This document shows positions 10,100 through 21,670 of a stretch of DNA of 64,000 nt, piece by piece. A model generated the notes under the pieces. The model saw only the letters and a list, made by a program, of their open reading frames with translations, ran no database searches and was not told the DNA's origin. Position 1 is the stretch's first letter. Every line of letters begins with the position of its first letter. Both the position numbers and the translations under genes were made by a program. Source of the DNA: Neostapfia colusana (Eukaryota > Streptophyta > Magnoliopsida > Poales > Poaceae); NCBI GenBank assembly GCA_030760725.1, contig JASWHV010000005.1, positions 95,362,622 to 95,426,621 of the forward strand, in the 5' to 3' direction.

Positions 10100-13000
10100 A
10101 ATGACAAGCCGGTTGTCATTTTATTCGACTCTGGTGCGACACATAACTTCATTAGCAGGGCAACGGTGATCCGGGATCAGATCTCCACAACTGTCACAAA
10201 AGGTTCTTACCTTATTCATTCGCCAGGTGGAGACATCTCAACTAATGACGTCGTTTCTCGAGCACCACTTTGCTTGGGTGGAAAAATTTATCCTACCACC
10301 CTCATCATTCTCGAAGACCAGGGAATCAATGCCATATTGGGAATATCATGGTTGACCTTCCATAAGGCTGTTCTGGACATCGAGAATAGGAGTGTTCACT
10401 TGGACTCTCCACTTCACGGACGTCAAACTTTGTATCTCGGTGAAGCGGTTTCTAAAGACCCAGAAGTATGTAATGCCGAGGCGTGCAAGTTAGAAGACAT
10501 TCCGGTAGTCCGTGAATATCCGGACGTGTTTCCCGAAGATCTTCCAGGGCTACCACCTGAGCGCGAGGTGGAGTTCAAAATAGAGTTGATACTGGGAACC
10601 ACACCGATCTCTCGGAGACCATACAAAATGGCTCCGAATGAATTAACCGAGCTGAAGGAGCAACTCAAAGATCTGATGGACAAGGGGTTTATTCGTCCAA
10701 GTTCATCACCATGGGGTTGCTCAGCTTTATTTGTGAAGAAGAAGGATGAGACGCTGAGGCTATGCGTCGATTATCGTCCTTTGAATGCTGTGACAATAAA
10801 GAACAAGTATCCACTACCAAGAATTGATATCCTCTTCGATCAGCTAGTGGGTGCTAAAGTCTTCTCTAAGATGGACTTAAGGTCGGGATATCATCAAATC
10901 AAGATTCGCGTGGAAGATGTCCCAAAAACAGCATTCTCGACAAGATATGGGCTCTATGAGTATCTTGTCATGTCATTTGGGTTGACCAATGCTCCGGCTC
11001 ACTTTATGTATCTTATGAACTCGATGTTCATGCCGGAGCTGAATCAGTTCGTCGTGGTATTCATCGATGACATCTTGGTCTATTCCAAATCTGAAGAGGA
11101 ACACGCTAAACATTTGCATATTGTGCTTCAACGCTTGAGAGATCACAAGCTCTATGCAAAGTTTAGTAAATGTGAATTCTGGATCAACCAAGTGCCATTT
11201 CTTGGACACATTATCTCAGCAGAAGGCATTGCTGTTGATCCAAGCAAGATTGAACAAGTGCTGAAGTGGAAGTCTCCAACATCAGTCCATGAAGTTCGTA
11301 GCTTCTTGGGTTTGGCTGGATATTATCGGAGGTTCATCCCGAGCTTCCCAAAAATATCCAAACCTATGATGGAGCTACTGAAGAAGGGCATCAAGTATGA
11401 TTGGAGCAATCCATGTGAGGAAGCTTTTCAAGCGTTGGTAAAACACCTCACAACAGCCCCGGTTCTAGCTCAACCGGATACAACCAAGCCTTTTGATGTT
11501 TATTGCGATGCATCCGGCGTCGGGCTTGGTTGTGTACTCATGCAAGGAGGACGTGTGGTCGCATATGGATCACGGCAATTAGGGAATCATGAGAAACATT
11601 ATCCAACTCATGATCTCGAGCTTGCTGCCGTGGTACTAGCTTTGAAGATGTGGAGACATTACCTATTGGGAAATCTGGTTCATCTCTACACCGACCACAA
11701 AAGTTTGAAGTACATATTCACTCAAAAGGAGTTGAATATGCGGCAACGGCGATGGTTGGAGCTGATCAAGGACTATGAGATTGAAATTCATTATCATCCG
11801 GGCAAGGCAAATGTGGTGGCCGATGCACTCAGCCGGAAGTCTCATATTCATAGCCTAACCATCACGACGATAGAAGAGGAAGAACCAAGTCTTTACTTGG
11901 TTCCATTTGGAGCTCTGCATAACCTAGCCCTCGTACCCACAATAAAAGAGGAGGTTATGGCAGCTCAAAAGAAAGACAAGGGCATGGCTCATATCAGAAG
12001 GAGATTGAAGAACGGGGAAATGAAATGTTTCCGGTTAGATGATGAAGACACTCTATGGTTCAAGGACCGGATAGTCGTACCCCGTGATATGAGGCTGCGG
12101 AAGAAAATTTTGGATGAGGCTCACTTATCCAAATTTTCTATTCATCCGGGCAGCAACAAGATGTACCAAGAATTGAAGACTAAATTCTGGTGGACCCGGA
12201 TGAAGAGAGAAGTTGCTAAATACGTATCAGAATGTGATACGTGTCGGCGAGTTAAAGCCGACCACATGAAGAAAGCGGGAACCCTACAACCGCTAAGTGT
12301 TCCGGCATGGAAGTGGGAGGATATTAGTATGGACTTCATTGTTGGACTACCTCTCACGGCTAATAAGCATGACTCGATTTGGGTAATCATGGATCGGTTA
12401 ACCAAATCAGCACGCTTCATTCCGGTGCGTACCAAATACAGCGCCAAGAAGTATGCGGAGTTGTACATAGCACGAATCTTTTGCTTGTATGGAGTTCCCC
12501 GTACCATTGTCTCCGACAGAGGATCGTTGTTCGTGTCCCGCTTCTGGGAACAGCTACACACATCCTTGGGAACTAAATTGATTCGAAGCTCCGCGTATCA
12601 CCCTCAAACTTATGGGCAGACTGAGAGGGTGAATCAAATACTTGAAGATATGCTGAGAGCATGTGCCATTCATCACGGTAAGAACTGGGATGACCACTTA
12701 CCGTTGGCGGAGTTCTCATATAACAACGGGTATCAATCAAGTATCAAAATGGCGCCTTATGAAGCTCTCTATGGCTGGAAGTGCCGCACACCCTTGAACT
12801 GGTGTGAATCTGGCGAGAGGGTAACTTACGGGATTGATCTCGTAAATGAAGCAGAAGAGCGGGTAAAGCTTATTCAAGCAAATCTTAAAGCCGCTCAGTC
12901 CAGACAAAAGAGCTATGCGGATAAGAGACGTCGTCCTCTGGATTTCCATGTTGGGGACCACGTATACCTCCGCGTATCTCCTATGAAGGGCATTCACCGA

Positions 13001-13381
13001 TTCGGAGTGAAAGGAAAATTAGCTCCGCGTTTTATCGGTCCCTTCGTCATCATTGAAAGATGTGGACCCGTAGCATACCGTTTGGAGTTGCCGGCAACCT
13101 TAGCCGGAGTACATAACGTCTTCCACATATCTCAGTTGCGGAAGTGTTTAAAAGTTCCAACGGAGATTATCACGGGAGACATAGAAAATTTGAAGCCGGA
13201 CCTCACATATGTTGAGCAACCAACCCGGATAATTGATGAAAAGACTCGCGAAACCAGGAATCGGACGCTGCGATTTTTCAAAGTGCTATGGGAAAATCAC
13301 AGGTCCGACGAAGCTACATGGGAAAGCGAGGAATATTTGCAACGCAATCATCCGGAGTTGTTAGAGGCGTATGTTGAGTAA
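10100..13381 (+). CDS. pol: G1 pol: protease, reverse transcriptase, RNase H, integrase, chromodomain
   Basis: An open frame continues the gag frame after the TGA. In order: aspartic protease (FDSGAT at 10124-10141), RT (VKKKDETLRLCVDYR; catalytic FIDDIL near 11060-11075; VPFLGHIIS; LGLAGYYRRFI), RNase H (CDASGVGLGCVLMQ; TDHKSLKYIF; GKANVVADALSR), integrase HHCC zinc region (about 12118-12250) and core D (MDFIVGLP), D (VSDRGS), E (YGQTERVN). The C-terminus reads FFKVLWENHRSDEATWESEEYL, a chromodomain-like end that in chromoviruses guides integration to marked chromatin. In the integrase motif HPQTDGQ the Asp is Tyr here. There are no further stops or frameshifts, so this is the best preserved pol in the window. 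It has no start codon of its own. Confidence 0.93.
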   Translation, partial: NDKPVVILFDSGATHNFISRATVIRDQISTTVTKGSYLIHSPGGDISTNDVVSRAPLCLGGKIYPTTLIILEDQGINAILGISWLTFHKAVLDIENRSVHLDSPLHGRQTLYLGEAVSKDPEVCNAEACKLEDIPVVREYPDVFPEDLPGLPPEREVEFKIELILGTTPISRRPYKMAPNELTELKEQLKDLMDKGFIRPSSSPWGCSALFVKKKDETLRLCVDYRPLNAVTIKNKYPLPRIDILFDQLVGAKVFSKMDLRSGYHQIKIRVEDVPKTAFSTRYGLYEYLVMSFGLTNAPAHFMYLMNSMFMPELNQFVVVFIDDILVYSKSEEEHAKHLHIVLQRLRDHKLYAKFSKCEFWINQVPFLGHIISAEGIAVDPSKIEQVLKWKSPTSVHEVRSFLGLAGYYRRFIPSFPKISKPMMELLKKGIKYDWSNPCEEAFQALVKHLTTAPVLAQPDTTKPFDVYCDASGVGLGCVLMQGGRVVAYGSRQLGNHEKHYPTHDLELAAVVLALKMWRHYLLGNLVHLYTDHKSLKYIFTQKELNMRQRRWLELIKDYEIEIHYHPGKANVVADALSRKSHIHSLTITTIEEEEPSLYLVPFGALHNLALVPTIKEEVMAAQKKDKGMAHIRRRLKNGEMKCFRLDDEDTLWFKDRIVVPRDMRLRKKILDEAHLSKFSIHPGSNKMYQELKTKFWWTRMKREVAKYVSECDTCRRVKADHMKKAGTLQPLSVPAWKWEDISMDFIVGLPLTANKHDSIWVIMDRLTKSARFIPVRTKYSAKKYAELYIARIFCLYGVPRTIVSDRGSLFVSRFWEQLHTSLGTKLIRSSAYHPQTYGQTERVNQILEDMLRACAIHHGKNWDDHLPLAEFSYNNGYQSSIKMAPYEALYGWKCRTPLNWCESGERVTYGIDLVNEAEERVKLIQANLKAAQSRQKSYADKRRRPLDFHVGDHVYLRVSPMKGIHRFGVKGKLAPRFIGPFVIIERCGPVAYRLELPATLAGVHNVFHISQLRKCLKVPTEIITGDIENLKPDLTYVEQPTRIIDEKTRETRNRTLRFFKVLWENHRSDEATWESEEYLQRNHPELLEAYVE

Positions 13382-13410
13382 CTGTCCTCTCCACCTTGTC
13401 CTTAATCATG

Positions 13411-13446
13411 AATCTCGGGACGAGATTCTTTTTAAGGGGGGAGGAA
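13411..13446 (+). other. G1 polypurine tract with preceding palindrome
   Basis: AATCTCG-GGA-CGAGATT (13411-13427) is a perfect 7-bp inverted repeat. AAGGGGGGAGGAA (13434-13446) follows and directly abuts LTR2 as the plus-strand primer. The same palindrome-plus-tract arrangement occurs in G2 and G5. Confidence 0.88.
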
Positions 13447-16400
13447 TGTAAAAGTCCCAAAACTTGTGAATAGAAAACTTGAGCTATGAATAAAGTTGAG
13501 TTTAAATGCAAGAAATGGGACTTACAAAAACATTTGTTTACTCACGAAAGTGTTGGCATGAGCGATAAAAACTTTGAATTCAGTTTGAATTAAGAGGGTC
13601 ACTTCCAAAAGAGGAGGGGCCATCTCCAAAGAGGAAAATGCAAACTGAAGTTTAAAAAGTTGTATTTGCAATGACCAACTCATAGATCAGAGGGCATATT
13701 CAAACTCCCCAGGTTCAAATTGTAGAGGGGGCAAATTTGGAACAAATTTGGAGGTGCTTTGATATGTGTATCAAAGCTACTTGTGAATTGTCATTGAAAT
13801 TTGAATTCGAATTTGAAACTGAAGTAAAAATTTCCAAATTTCCAATTGGCCTTTGAATTTGAGCTCTTCATAGCTGAATTTGCCATGTGCCAAGATTTGG
13901 AGGTATTTGTGAAAGTTTTGGGGATAAGAAAGGGGGTGGGCCCTACATGTCATAGTGACATTCAAACTTACCCTTGAAGCAATCTTGCTGTTTCCCTCGA
14001 GCGGCCGAGACCTTCCTCCGAACGACACCGGGGCGCCACCGAGGCCACCGCCTCACCCTCTTTCGCGCGCTGGCGACCAGTTTACCGCCTCCCTCCCTAC
14101 CTCGGCGTGATCTTTTCCTCTGAACCGAGCCAACGGTGTTTCTTTTCCCCTCCTCGCGCCCGATAAACCCTGAGCCCGCCGCCGCTTTGGGTTTGACCGG
14201 AGGTGCATGCCAAACCAGCGCGCAGCAACTTCTGAGCCGCAAAACGGCAAGGCCTGATCGTCCTCCACTCCCTCAGCTCAAGAGCAGTCCGGTTCCGGCC
14301 TCCCTTCCCTAGCAAAGCTCGTTCCCGTGGCAACCGAACTGCACAGCAGATCGTCGCTCCCGTGGACAGCGGAGTCTAGCGCCTTTAACGGCCAAGCAAG
14401 GACATCCCCGGACGCGCCAGCAAGCCCTGCTGCTTCCACCCAAACCACAAGGCAAGCCGTGAACCACCGAGCAAGAATTCGGAAAAACTTCGCCGGCGGC
14501 CACCGGGCGACGTTCTGGTACGAATTCTCCAAATTCTCACTCCTTCCTTGTCTTTAGGTCACTAAACTGTGCTCAAAGGACCTAGACTCGAGGACGACCC
14601 GATCTCCTCCCCAATCCTGGCTTGAAACCCCATATTAGCAGATCATTTTGAAGTTTCCGGGCGGCGATCATGGCGGGGACCCTCGGGCGTACGGTGAACC
14701 CCCACTTGCCGCCATACCCTAGCCAGTTCGAGGCCATGCCGAGGTTGCCTGACCTTCACTGGTTCTGTAGAGCAAATTTCCCGAGCTTTTGGCGGGCTAG
14801 TGTGCTCGGGCCACGGTGCCGAAGCCTCACCGAGGTGTGCGCACGTCGCCGACCGGTTTCCGGTCGCCGGCAGCACGAATGCACCGCACCGTTGAATTCC
14901 TCGTGGCTGAAAACCCCCAGGTGGCGAGTAGCAGGCCGGGAGATGGTCGGGAAGCCGACTCCGGCGAGCTCCGACGAGTCTCCGGCGAGGGGGCGGCGCG
15001 GGAAATGGAGGATGGGCCGAGGTTGAAGACGACCGGCCGGTCCCACCTGTCAGCGGCGATATTTTAAATCTTCGATCCGCTGCGGCCCCGGATCCGGTGT
15101 GGTGGCGCGGGAAAAGGTCTGTGGCCCCGTGTGGCTCGTGTTCCAGCGGTCGACACGTGGCCCTGTGGCCCACAGGCAGAGTTTGAACTTTTCCCGAATA
15201 AATTTGAATTCCAGATTTGGTTCAAACTTTGGATCTGCATAACTTTTGCTAGAGAGCTACAAAATTAGTGATTCAAATTGGGTTGGATTCAGGATGAAAA
15301 TCTCTATCCAAATATACAACCCAATTTTCATGAAAACCAAAAGAAAATGCTGGAAAATTCTTTAAAGCTTTTCAGCAAAAGAATTTTAGAGGGAGTTTGG
15401 TCCATCCAAAATTCCCCAAATTTTGCTAGAATATTCTTTAGGATAGTAGGAGACTCCTGTAAATGTTTCTGCTCATTTGGAGTTGATTTAATTAGGGTAA
15501 TTCTGATTCCAAGTTTCTGTATTCAAATGAATACAGAAACATTTTCAGGAAATTTCCAAAACTTGGAAATTCAATTCTAGTCATTCCTTAGCTCCAAAAA
15601 TCCTAGGAATATTCATGCATACTCCCTGAGCTATGTATGAATTTATATTTCACTTAGATTTGCATGAAAGTGCAAGTTTAATCAGAATTAATTCCTTTAT
15701 GCTTAAATGCTTAGGGAATTGTTCTGGGTGATCCACTTAGTGAAATGTTCTGAATTTTGGTCCAGAGAACTTTCTTGTGACAAGGAACTCCCAAGAAAAT
15801 TCCCAGCTCCATTGGAGCCCTGGATTATTAGTGTTCTGTTCAACCATTAGTTGATCTCCCCACCCAAGTGATGAACCTCACTTCTCACTTGAGGATAATG
15901 CTTAGACACACATCCAAACCACCACCCCAGTGTCATTTTAAATTCTTAAACAAAGTTCCAGTTTCAAACTTGTCTGTAGCATTTGTTAGCAAAAAGTTTT
16001 ACAATTAAAGATATGCATGTTCCTAACGTGTAGTGTTTAAACGTGGAAGAGTGAAGGAGAAGGTGAACTTGGATCAAGGAACAAGAAGGGTAGAAGTTGA
16101 ACTTCAAGGCATCAGCAACTAACCCCATATCATCTGACTTTAGTCACCTGCAAAACCAAGGCAAGCCCCGGTTTGCACTTAAGTTGTTTTTAAATTTTTT
16201 CCTTTGTTCACTACTATTGGTCGAGGTTTGTATGTGCATTAGGTCCAGGATGTTTGATACTCCACTTGCATAACCAAACATGAACCCTGAGGTCAAGGGT
16301 AGAAGTGTGTCATCGCTGTAGAATAAGGCCGTGCTAAATAGGCTAGGACAGCCGGTAGAAGACGAGTAGTTGGAATCTACTCGCGAGCCTTGTTCCAGGA

Positions 16401-17567
16401 CCACATAAGTGGGGTTGGAAAAGGTAGCAAACTAAAGTTTACGTTTCTAAAGATGAGACCGGGCAGAGGGGTTAGACAGCGACAAGACGAGGTCTTGGTC
16501 GAGTAGCTCTGCCCGTGTCGGTCAAGGACCGAAGCGTATGTGGCCCTGGGAGCAAGTATTGAGTTGTGTACCGGATGCTTACTGATATATGGGAACCAGG
16601 AAACCGATGTACCGGGTACACTGGATTGTAGAGGCATACCACATCGTCTCGTTAGACCTATGAGCCCGAGACGGCACGACCGGTTCTACAGTTTAGTGGC
16701 CTGAGAAAGGTTGCCACATACGACGTAATGAAGGACGCCAGAGTTGGGTCTTCAGAGGCGGGCGTATGTGTCGAGTTATCCGGGTAGTGTTTGATTCGAA
16801 TCACCGTCCCTCGCGGTTATGAGTACCGCTTGCTCACTGCGCTGTGACGTAGTAATCAAGTTGTGTGGGAATAGTTTGCCAAAGTTTTAAATGCTGTTAT
16901 GCTAATTATAAATTGCATGAAAACCATGGTTGAAGTAGGGATAGAGCAAACTAAAGTTATTTTTCACCTTGGGACAAGTAACATTGGAATGAAGCGTTTC
17001 TTGTTTGATTGTGGAGTTCCAATGTTGCTGGGCGCAAGGTCACTACTATTATGGTTAAAATCTGAAAGTTAAGGATGAACTCGTAGGCGAGTCTTTTCGC
17101 AAAGGACAGGCTTAGGTCCTAGGTTACTTTCATATAGAGTTCCATGCTTTAGGAGAGACGGTTAAGTCTTGCTGAGCCTTTGTGCTCACTCTTGCTATAT
17201 AAGTGGTTTTGCAGGTAAACATCGACGCTATACATAAGATTGTCCGGTGAGACTCGGAAACTTCCGAGTCAGGTCACCCTTGGAGAACCTAGCCGCTGCC
17301 ATGTCTTCGTGTTGCTAGCGAGAGGAGTCCGCGGGCTGGATCTCTTCTCGAGTGCTTCTTAGATATTCATCGTGAGCTGTTTATAGACTTCCGCTGTAGC
17401 TATTTTATGTAAATTATTTACAAAGAACAGTTGTAAGCTTCCGCTTTGGTTTATGTAATACTGTGTTCCTTACATGTGTGCTGTTGGGTGCCGCATAACA
17501 CGGCACCAACCAATGCAATTCCTCGGGCAAGGCGGCACGGCCCTGTGATCGGGGCCGGGCCCTCTCA
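13447..17567 (+). repeat. G1 LTR2
   Basis: 4121 bp, same ends as LTR1. It is followed not by flanking DNA but by another primer binding site (17571-17583) and leader. It shares several substitutions with LTR3 against LTR1. Its TATA box is GATAAA. Confidence 0.95.
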
Positions 17568-17919
17568 GCGTGGTATCAGAGCCGCATTGGTAATAGCACA
17601 CAGAGTAAGGATCGTATTATGACAAAAACTTAGGATACGGTGAGGAAACGATATTAGGCCCACATAAGGACTATAGTAGTATAGTTACTTAAAGTGGCAC
17701 ACTAACATATGTGTTATAATTCTGAATTTTGATTATGTAACGACGCACCTACGTTCGGGTAAGAATGGTAAGGAACGCCACCGAAAGCGGTTCAATTTCG
17801 GTTAGCTCCCTTGACGAGGAAAGTGGTTCAGGGATAGGTCTCACAGCTTTGTGTGAGACGTCAATATGAACTCTTGGACTCTCCATGTTCCTGAGTTCAT
17901 ATGAAACGCTGATCCCTAG
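17568..17919 (+). other. second, truncated copy of the G1 leader
   Basis: Matches 7369-7720 with few changes, including the primer binding site. It stops at GATCCCTAG, where the sequence switches to the middle of an LTR. The shared CCCTAG (17914-17919; also 7715-7720 in the leader and 14717-14722 in LTR2) marks a deletion junction with 6-bp microhomology. Confidence 0.92.
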
Positions 17920-19955
17920 CCAGTTCGAGGCCATGCCGAGGTTGCCTGACCTTCACTGGTTCTGTAGAGCAAATTTCCCGAGCTTTTGGCGGGCTAGTGT
18001 GCTCGGGCCACGGTGCCGAAGCCTCACCGAGGTGTGCGCACGTCGCTGACCGGTTTCCGGTCGCCGGCAGCACGAATGCACCGCACCGTTGAATTCCTCG
18101 TGGCTGAAAACCCCCAGGTGGCGAGTAGCAGGCCAGGAGACGGTCGGGAAGCCGACTCCGGCGAGCTCCGATGAGTCTCCGGCGAGGGGGCGGCGCGGGA
18201 AAAGGAGGACGGGCCGAGGTTGAAGACGACCGGCCGGTCCCACCTGTCAGCGGCGATATTTTAAATCTTCGATCCGCTGCGGTCCCGGATCCGGTGTGGT
18301 GGCGCGGGAAAAGGTCTTTGGCCCCGTGTGGCTCGTGTTCCAGCGGTCGACACGTGGCCCTGTGGCCCACAGGCAGAGTTTGAACTTTTCCCGAATAAAT
18401 TTGAATTCCAGATTTGGTTCAAACTTTGGATCTGCATAACTTTTGCTAGAGAGCTACAAAATTAGTGATTCAAATTGGGTTGGATTCAGGATGAAAATCT
18501 CTATCCAAATATACAACCCAATTTTCATGAAAACCAAAATAAAATGCTGGAAAATTCTTTAAAACTTTTCAGCAAAAGAATTTTAGAGGGAGTTTGGTCC
18601 ATCCAAAATTCCCCAAATTTTGCCAGGATATTCGTTAGGATAGTAGGAGACTCCTGTAAAAGTTTCAGCTCATTTGGAGTTGATTTAATTAGGGTAATTC
18701 TGATTCCAAGTTTCTGTATTCAAATGACTACAGAAACATTTTCAGGAAATTTCCAAAACTTGGAAATTCAATTCTAGTCATTCCTTAGCTCCAAAAATCC
18801 TAGGAATATTCATGCATACTCCCTGAGCTATGTATGAATTTATATTTCACTTAGATTTGCATGAAAGTGCAAGTTTAATCAGAATTAATTCCTTTATGCT
18901 TAAATGCTTAGGGAATTGTTCTGGGTGATCCACTTAGTGAAATGTTCTGAATTTTGGTCCAGAGAACTTTCTTGTGACAAGGAACTCCCAAGAAAATTCC
19001 CAGCGCCATTGGAGCCCTGGATCATTAGTGTTCTGTTCAACCATTAGTTGATCTCCCCACCCAAGTGATGAACCTCACTTCTCACTTGAGGATAATGCTT
19101 AGACACACATCCAAACCACCACCCCAGTGTCATTTTAAATTCTTAAACAAAGTTCCAGTTTCAAACTTGTATGTAGCATTTGTTAGCAAAAAGTTTTACA
19201 ATTAAAGATATGCATGTTCCTAACGTGTAGTGTTTAAACGTGGAAGAGTGAAGGAGAAGGTGAACATGGATCAAGGAACAAGAAGGGTAGAAGTTGAACT
19301 TCAAGGCATCAGCAACTAACCCCATATCATCTGACTTTAGTCACCTGCAAAACCAAGGCAAGCCCCGGTTTGCACTTAAGTTGTTTTTAAAATTTTTCCT
19401 TTGTTCACTACTATTGGTCGAGGTTTGTATGTGCATTAGGTCCAGGATGTTTGATACTCCACTTGCATAACCAAACATGAACCCTGAGGTCAAGGGTAGA
19501 AGTGTGTCATCGCTGTAGAATAAGGCCGTGCTAAATAGGCTAGGACAGCCGGTAGAAGACGAGTAGTTGGAATCTACTCGCGAGCTTTGTTCCAGGATTA
19601 CATAAGTTGGGTTGGAAAAGGTAGCAAACTAAAGTTTACGTTTCTAAAGATGGGACCGGGCAGAGGGGTTAGACAGCGACAAGACGAGGTCTTGGTCGAG
19701 TAGCTCTGCCCGTGTCGGTCAAGGACCGAAGCGTATGCGGCCCTGGGAGCAAGTATTGAGTTGTGTACCGGATGCTTACTGATATATGGGAACCAGGAAA
19801 CCGATGTACCGGGTACACTGGATTGTAGAGGCATACCACATCGTCTCGTTAGACCTATGAGCCCGAGACGGCGCGACCGGTTCTACAGTTTAGTGGCCTG
19901 AGAAAGGTTGCCACATATGACGTAATGAAGGACGCCAGAGTTGGGTCTTCAGAGG
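17920..19955 (+). repeat. G1 LTR3, left part (5'-truncated)
   Basis: Aligns with LTR1 from 4524 onward, so it lacks the first about 1.27 kb with the TATA box. It is interrupted after 19955 by G2; AGAGG 19951-19955 is the left copy of the G2 target duplication. Confidence 0.93.
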
Positions 19956-21633
19956 TGTCACACCCGGATTTTCCGAAGAAACAACCAAGTGAATTCACAT
20001 GTATGCCAGGATCATTTTCTCATACATGTGATGACAAATAGTGAAGCATCATTTATTACAAGCCAGGTGTCGAATATAAATAAGTCTTACATCGCAAATG
20101 TCTCAATGGACACTAATGCTTCATCACAAGTAAATAAACTAGCAGTGGAATATTATTCTTTAGGGCTCCATCACAGGCGTTGCCCGGGGGTCTTCATGAA
20201 CCTAAAAACCTTCCTCGGGTCCAAAGTCTTGGTCATTATACACCACCTCATTATCTTGACCTGAGCAGCAATATAAACCAACAAATATGCAAGGTTGAGT
20301 ACCAATGGTACTCAGCAAGTGTGGGAAAATTATATCATGCATGGCTAGAACAAGGAGAGGTTGAACTCATTGTTAAAGCACTACGCAATTAATACCTATC
20401 ACCTTAGCTTATCAAGCATTTACATTACTACACAGGTGAAATGGTCCCAATCTCCCATCCCGTCATCATAATCCAATAACCATACCATCATTTCCAATGT
20501 TAAGCTTCCCGCTTAACTTCCAAAACCATCAATCCCCTAATCATGAATAAGTCCAGGCCGCTCTTGACCGTGAGCACGGCTGTCAAGACAGTTTTGACTC
20601 TGCAGAGTTTGTACCACTGTACCCACATGTAGTGATTTCATCCCCCGTTGCCGGGTGGACTAAAAGAACCTCCATTATGCCAGTGGCTACGATCCACATT
20701 CACACTTCCCAGGTGTGCAGCTAAGAGATCACTACGAAGCCTTTACAAAGGGATTCCCGACGAGCGTGGGCCCACTGAGGTTTCACCCCTAACAGCATAC
20801 AAGAGGCTCCAACCCCGCTGCAGTGGCCCCCTCTTGAGCCTTGCGGTTCATATGGTAGTCCAGCTGACACCTATTCCCCGCACCATCCAACACACCCATA
20901 CTACGCCGGGGATACACCTAATTAATTGGCCAAGCTGCCCCATCTCAGCATGTGGTTGGCACTGTAAAGCCGGGTTACATGCTCCATGAACCGGTCCTTA
21001 GGATCCAGGCAAGTACTAAACACAAATCCAAGTCTCGTGCACCCAGCACACAACCAAAACATCCAACTTGCCTTGATCCCTACCTCTACATAACTCTCAA
21101 TAGCTCATTCAAGAGTATGGTATAATAAACTGATGATCTCATATCCCAAATATCCCATTCTAAGCATGGCTAAGCATATGCATGTAAATAAATAACATGT
21201 CAAAATAAATCCCAACCCAAGCTACAAGGAAACAAGGTATTGCAATTCTAGGGAAACTTCCTAACATGGGTTCCATATTTAACTTGACAATGCAAATAAT
21301 TCTATCTACACATCCTAGCATAGGATCAAAGTGGTCAAGGACACTTGCCTCCTTCTTGCTGCTCTTGAAATGGGTAGTCCTGGTCTTGGAAAGGAATAAC
21401 TTGCTCTTGAGCAGGTTCTACATCACACCATCACACATAGCAAAAGAAAAACAACAATCCATAAGACATAGTTCACACTTCCACTTCATACAAACCACAC
21501 ATTCATATTTATGAAATTCATTCACCATTATATGTGTTGTGGTTACTCTGTGTGTGTTGATCTGTGGCTTGCATACACTTTTATTTTTATGTATATGATT
21601 CCTACTTTGGTGTTCATATTTATACTTACATAC

Positions 21634-21670
<37 letters not shown>

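Noticed and set aside
3248..17567. 4.1-kb direct repeat that could be a segmental duplication
   Set aside because: TG...CA ends, primer site and polypurine tract show that these are LTRs.
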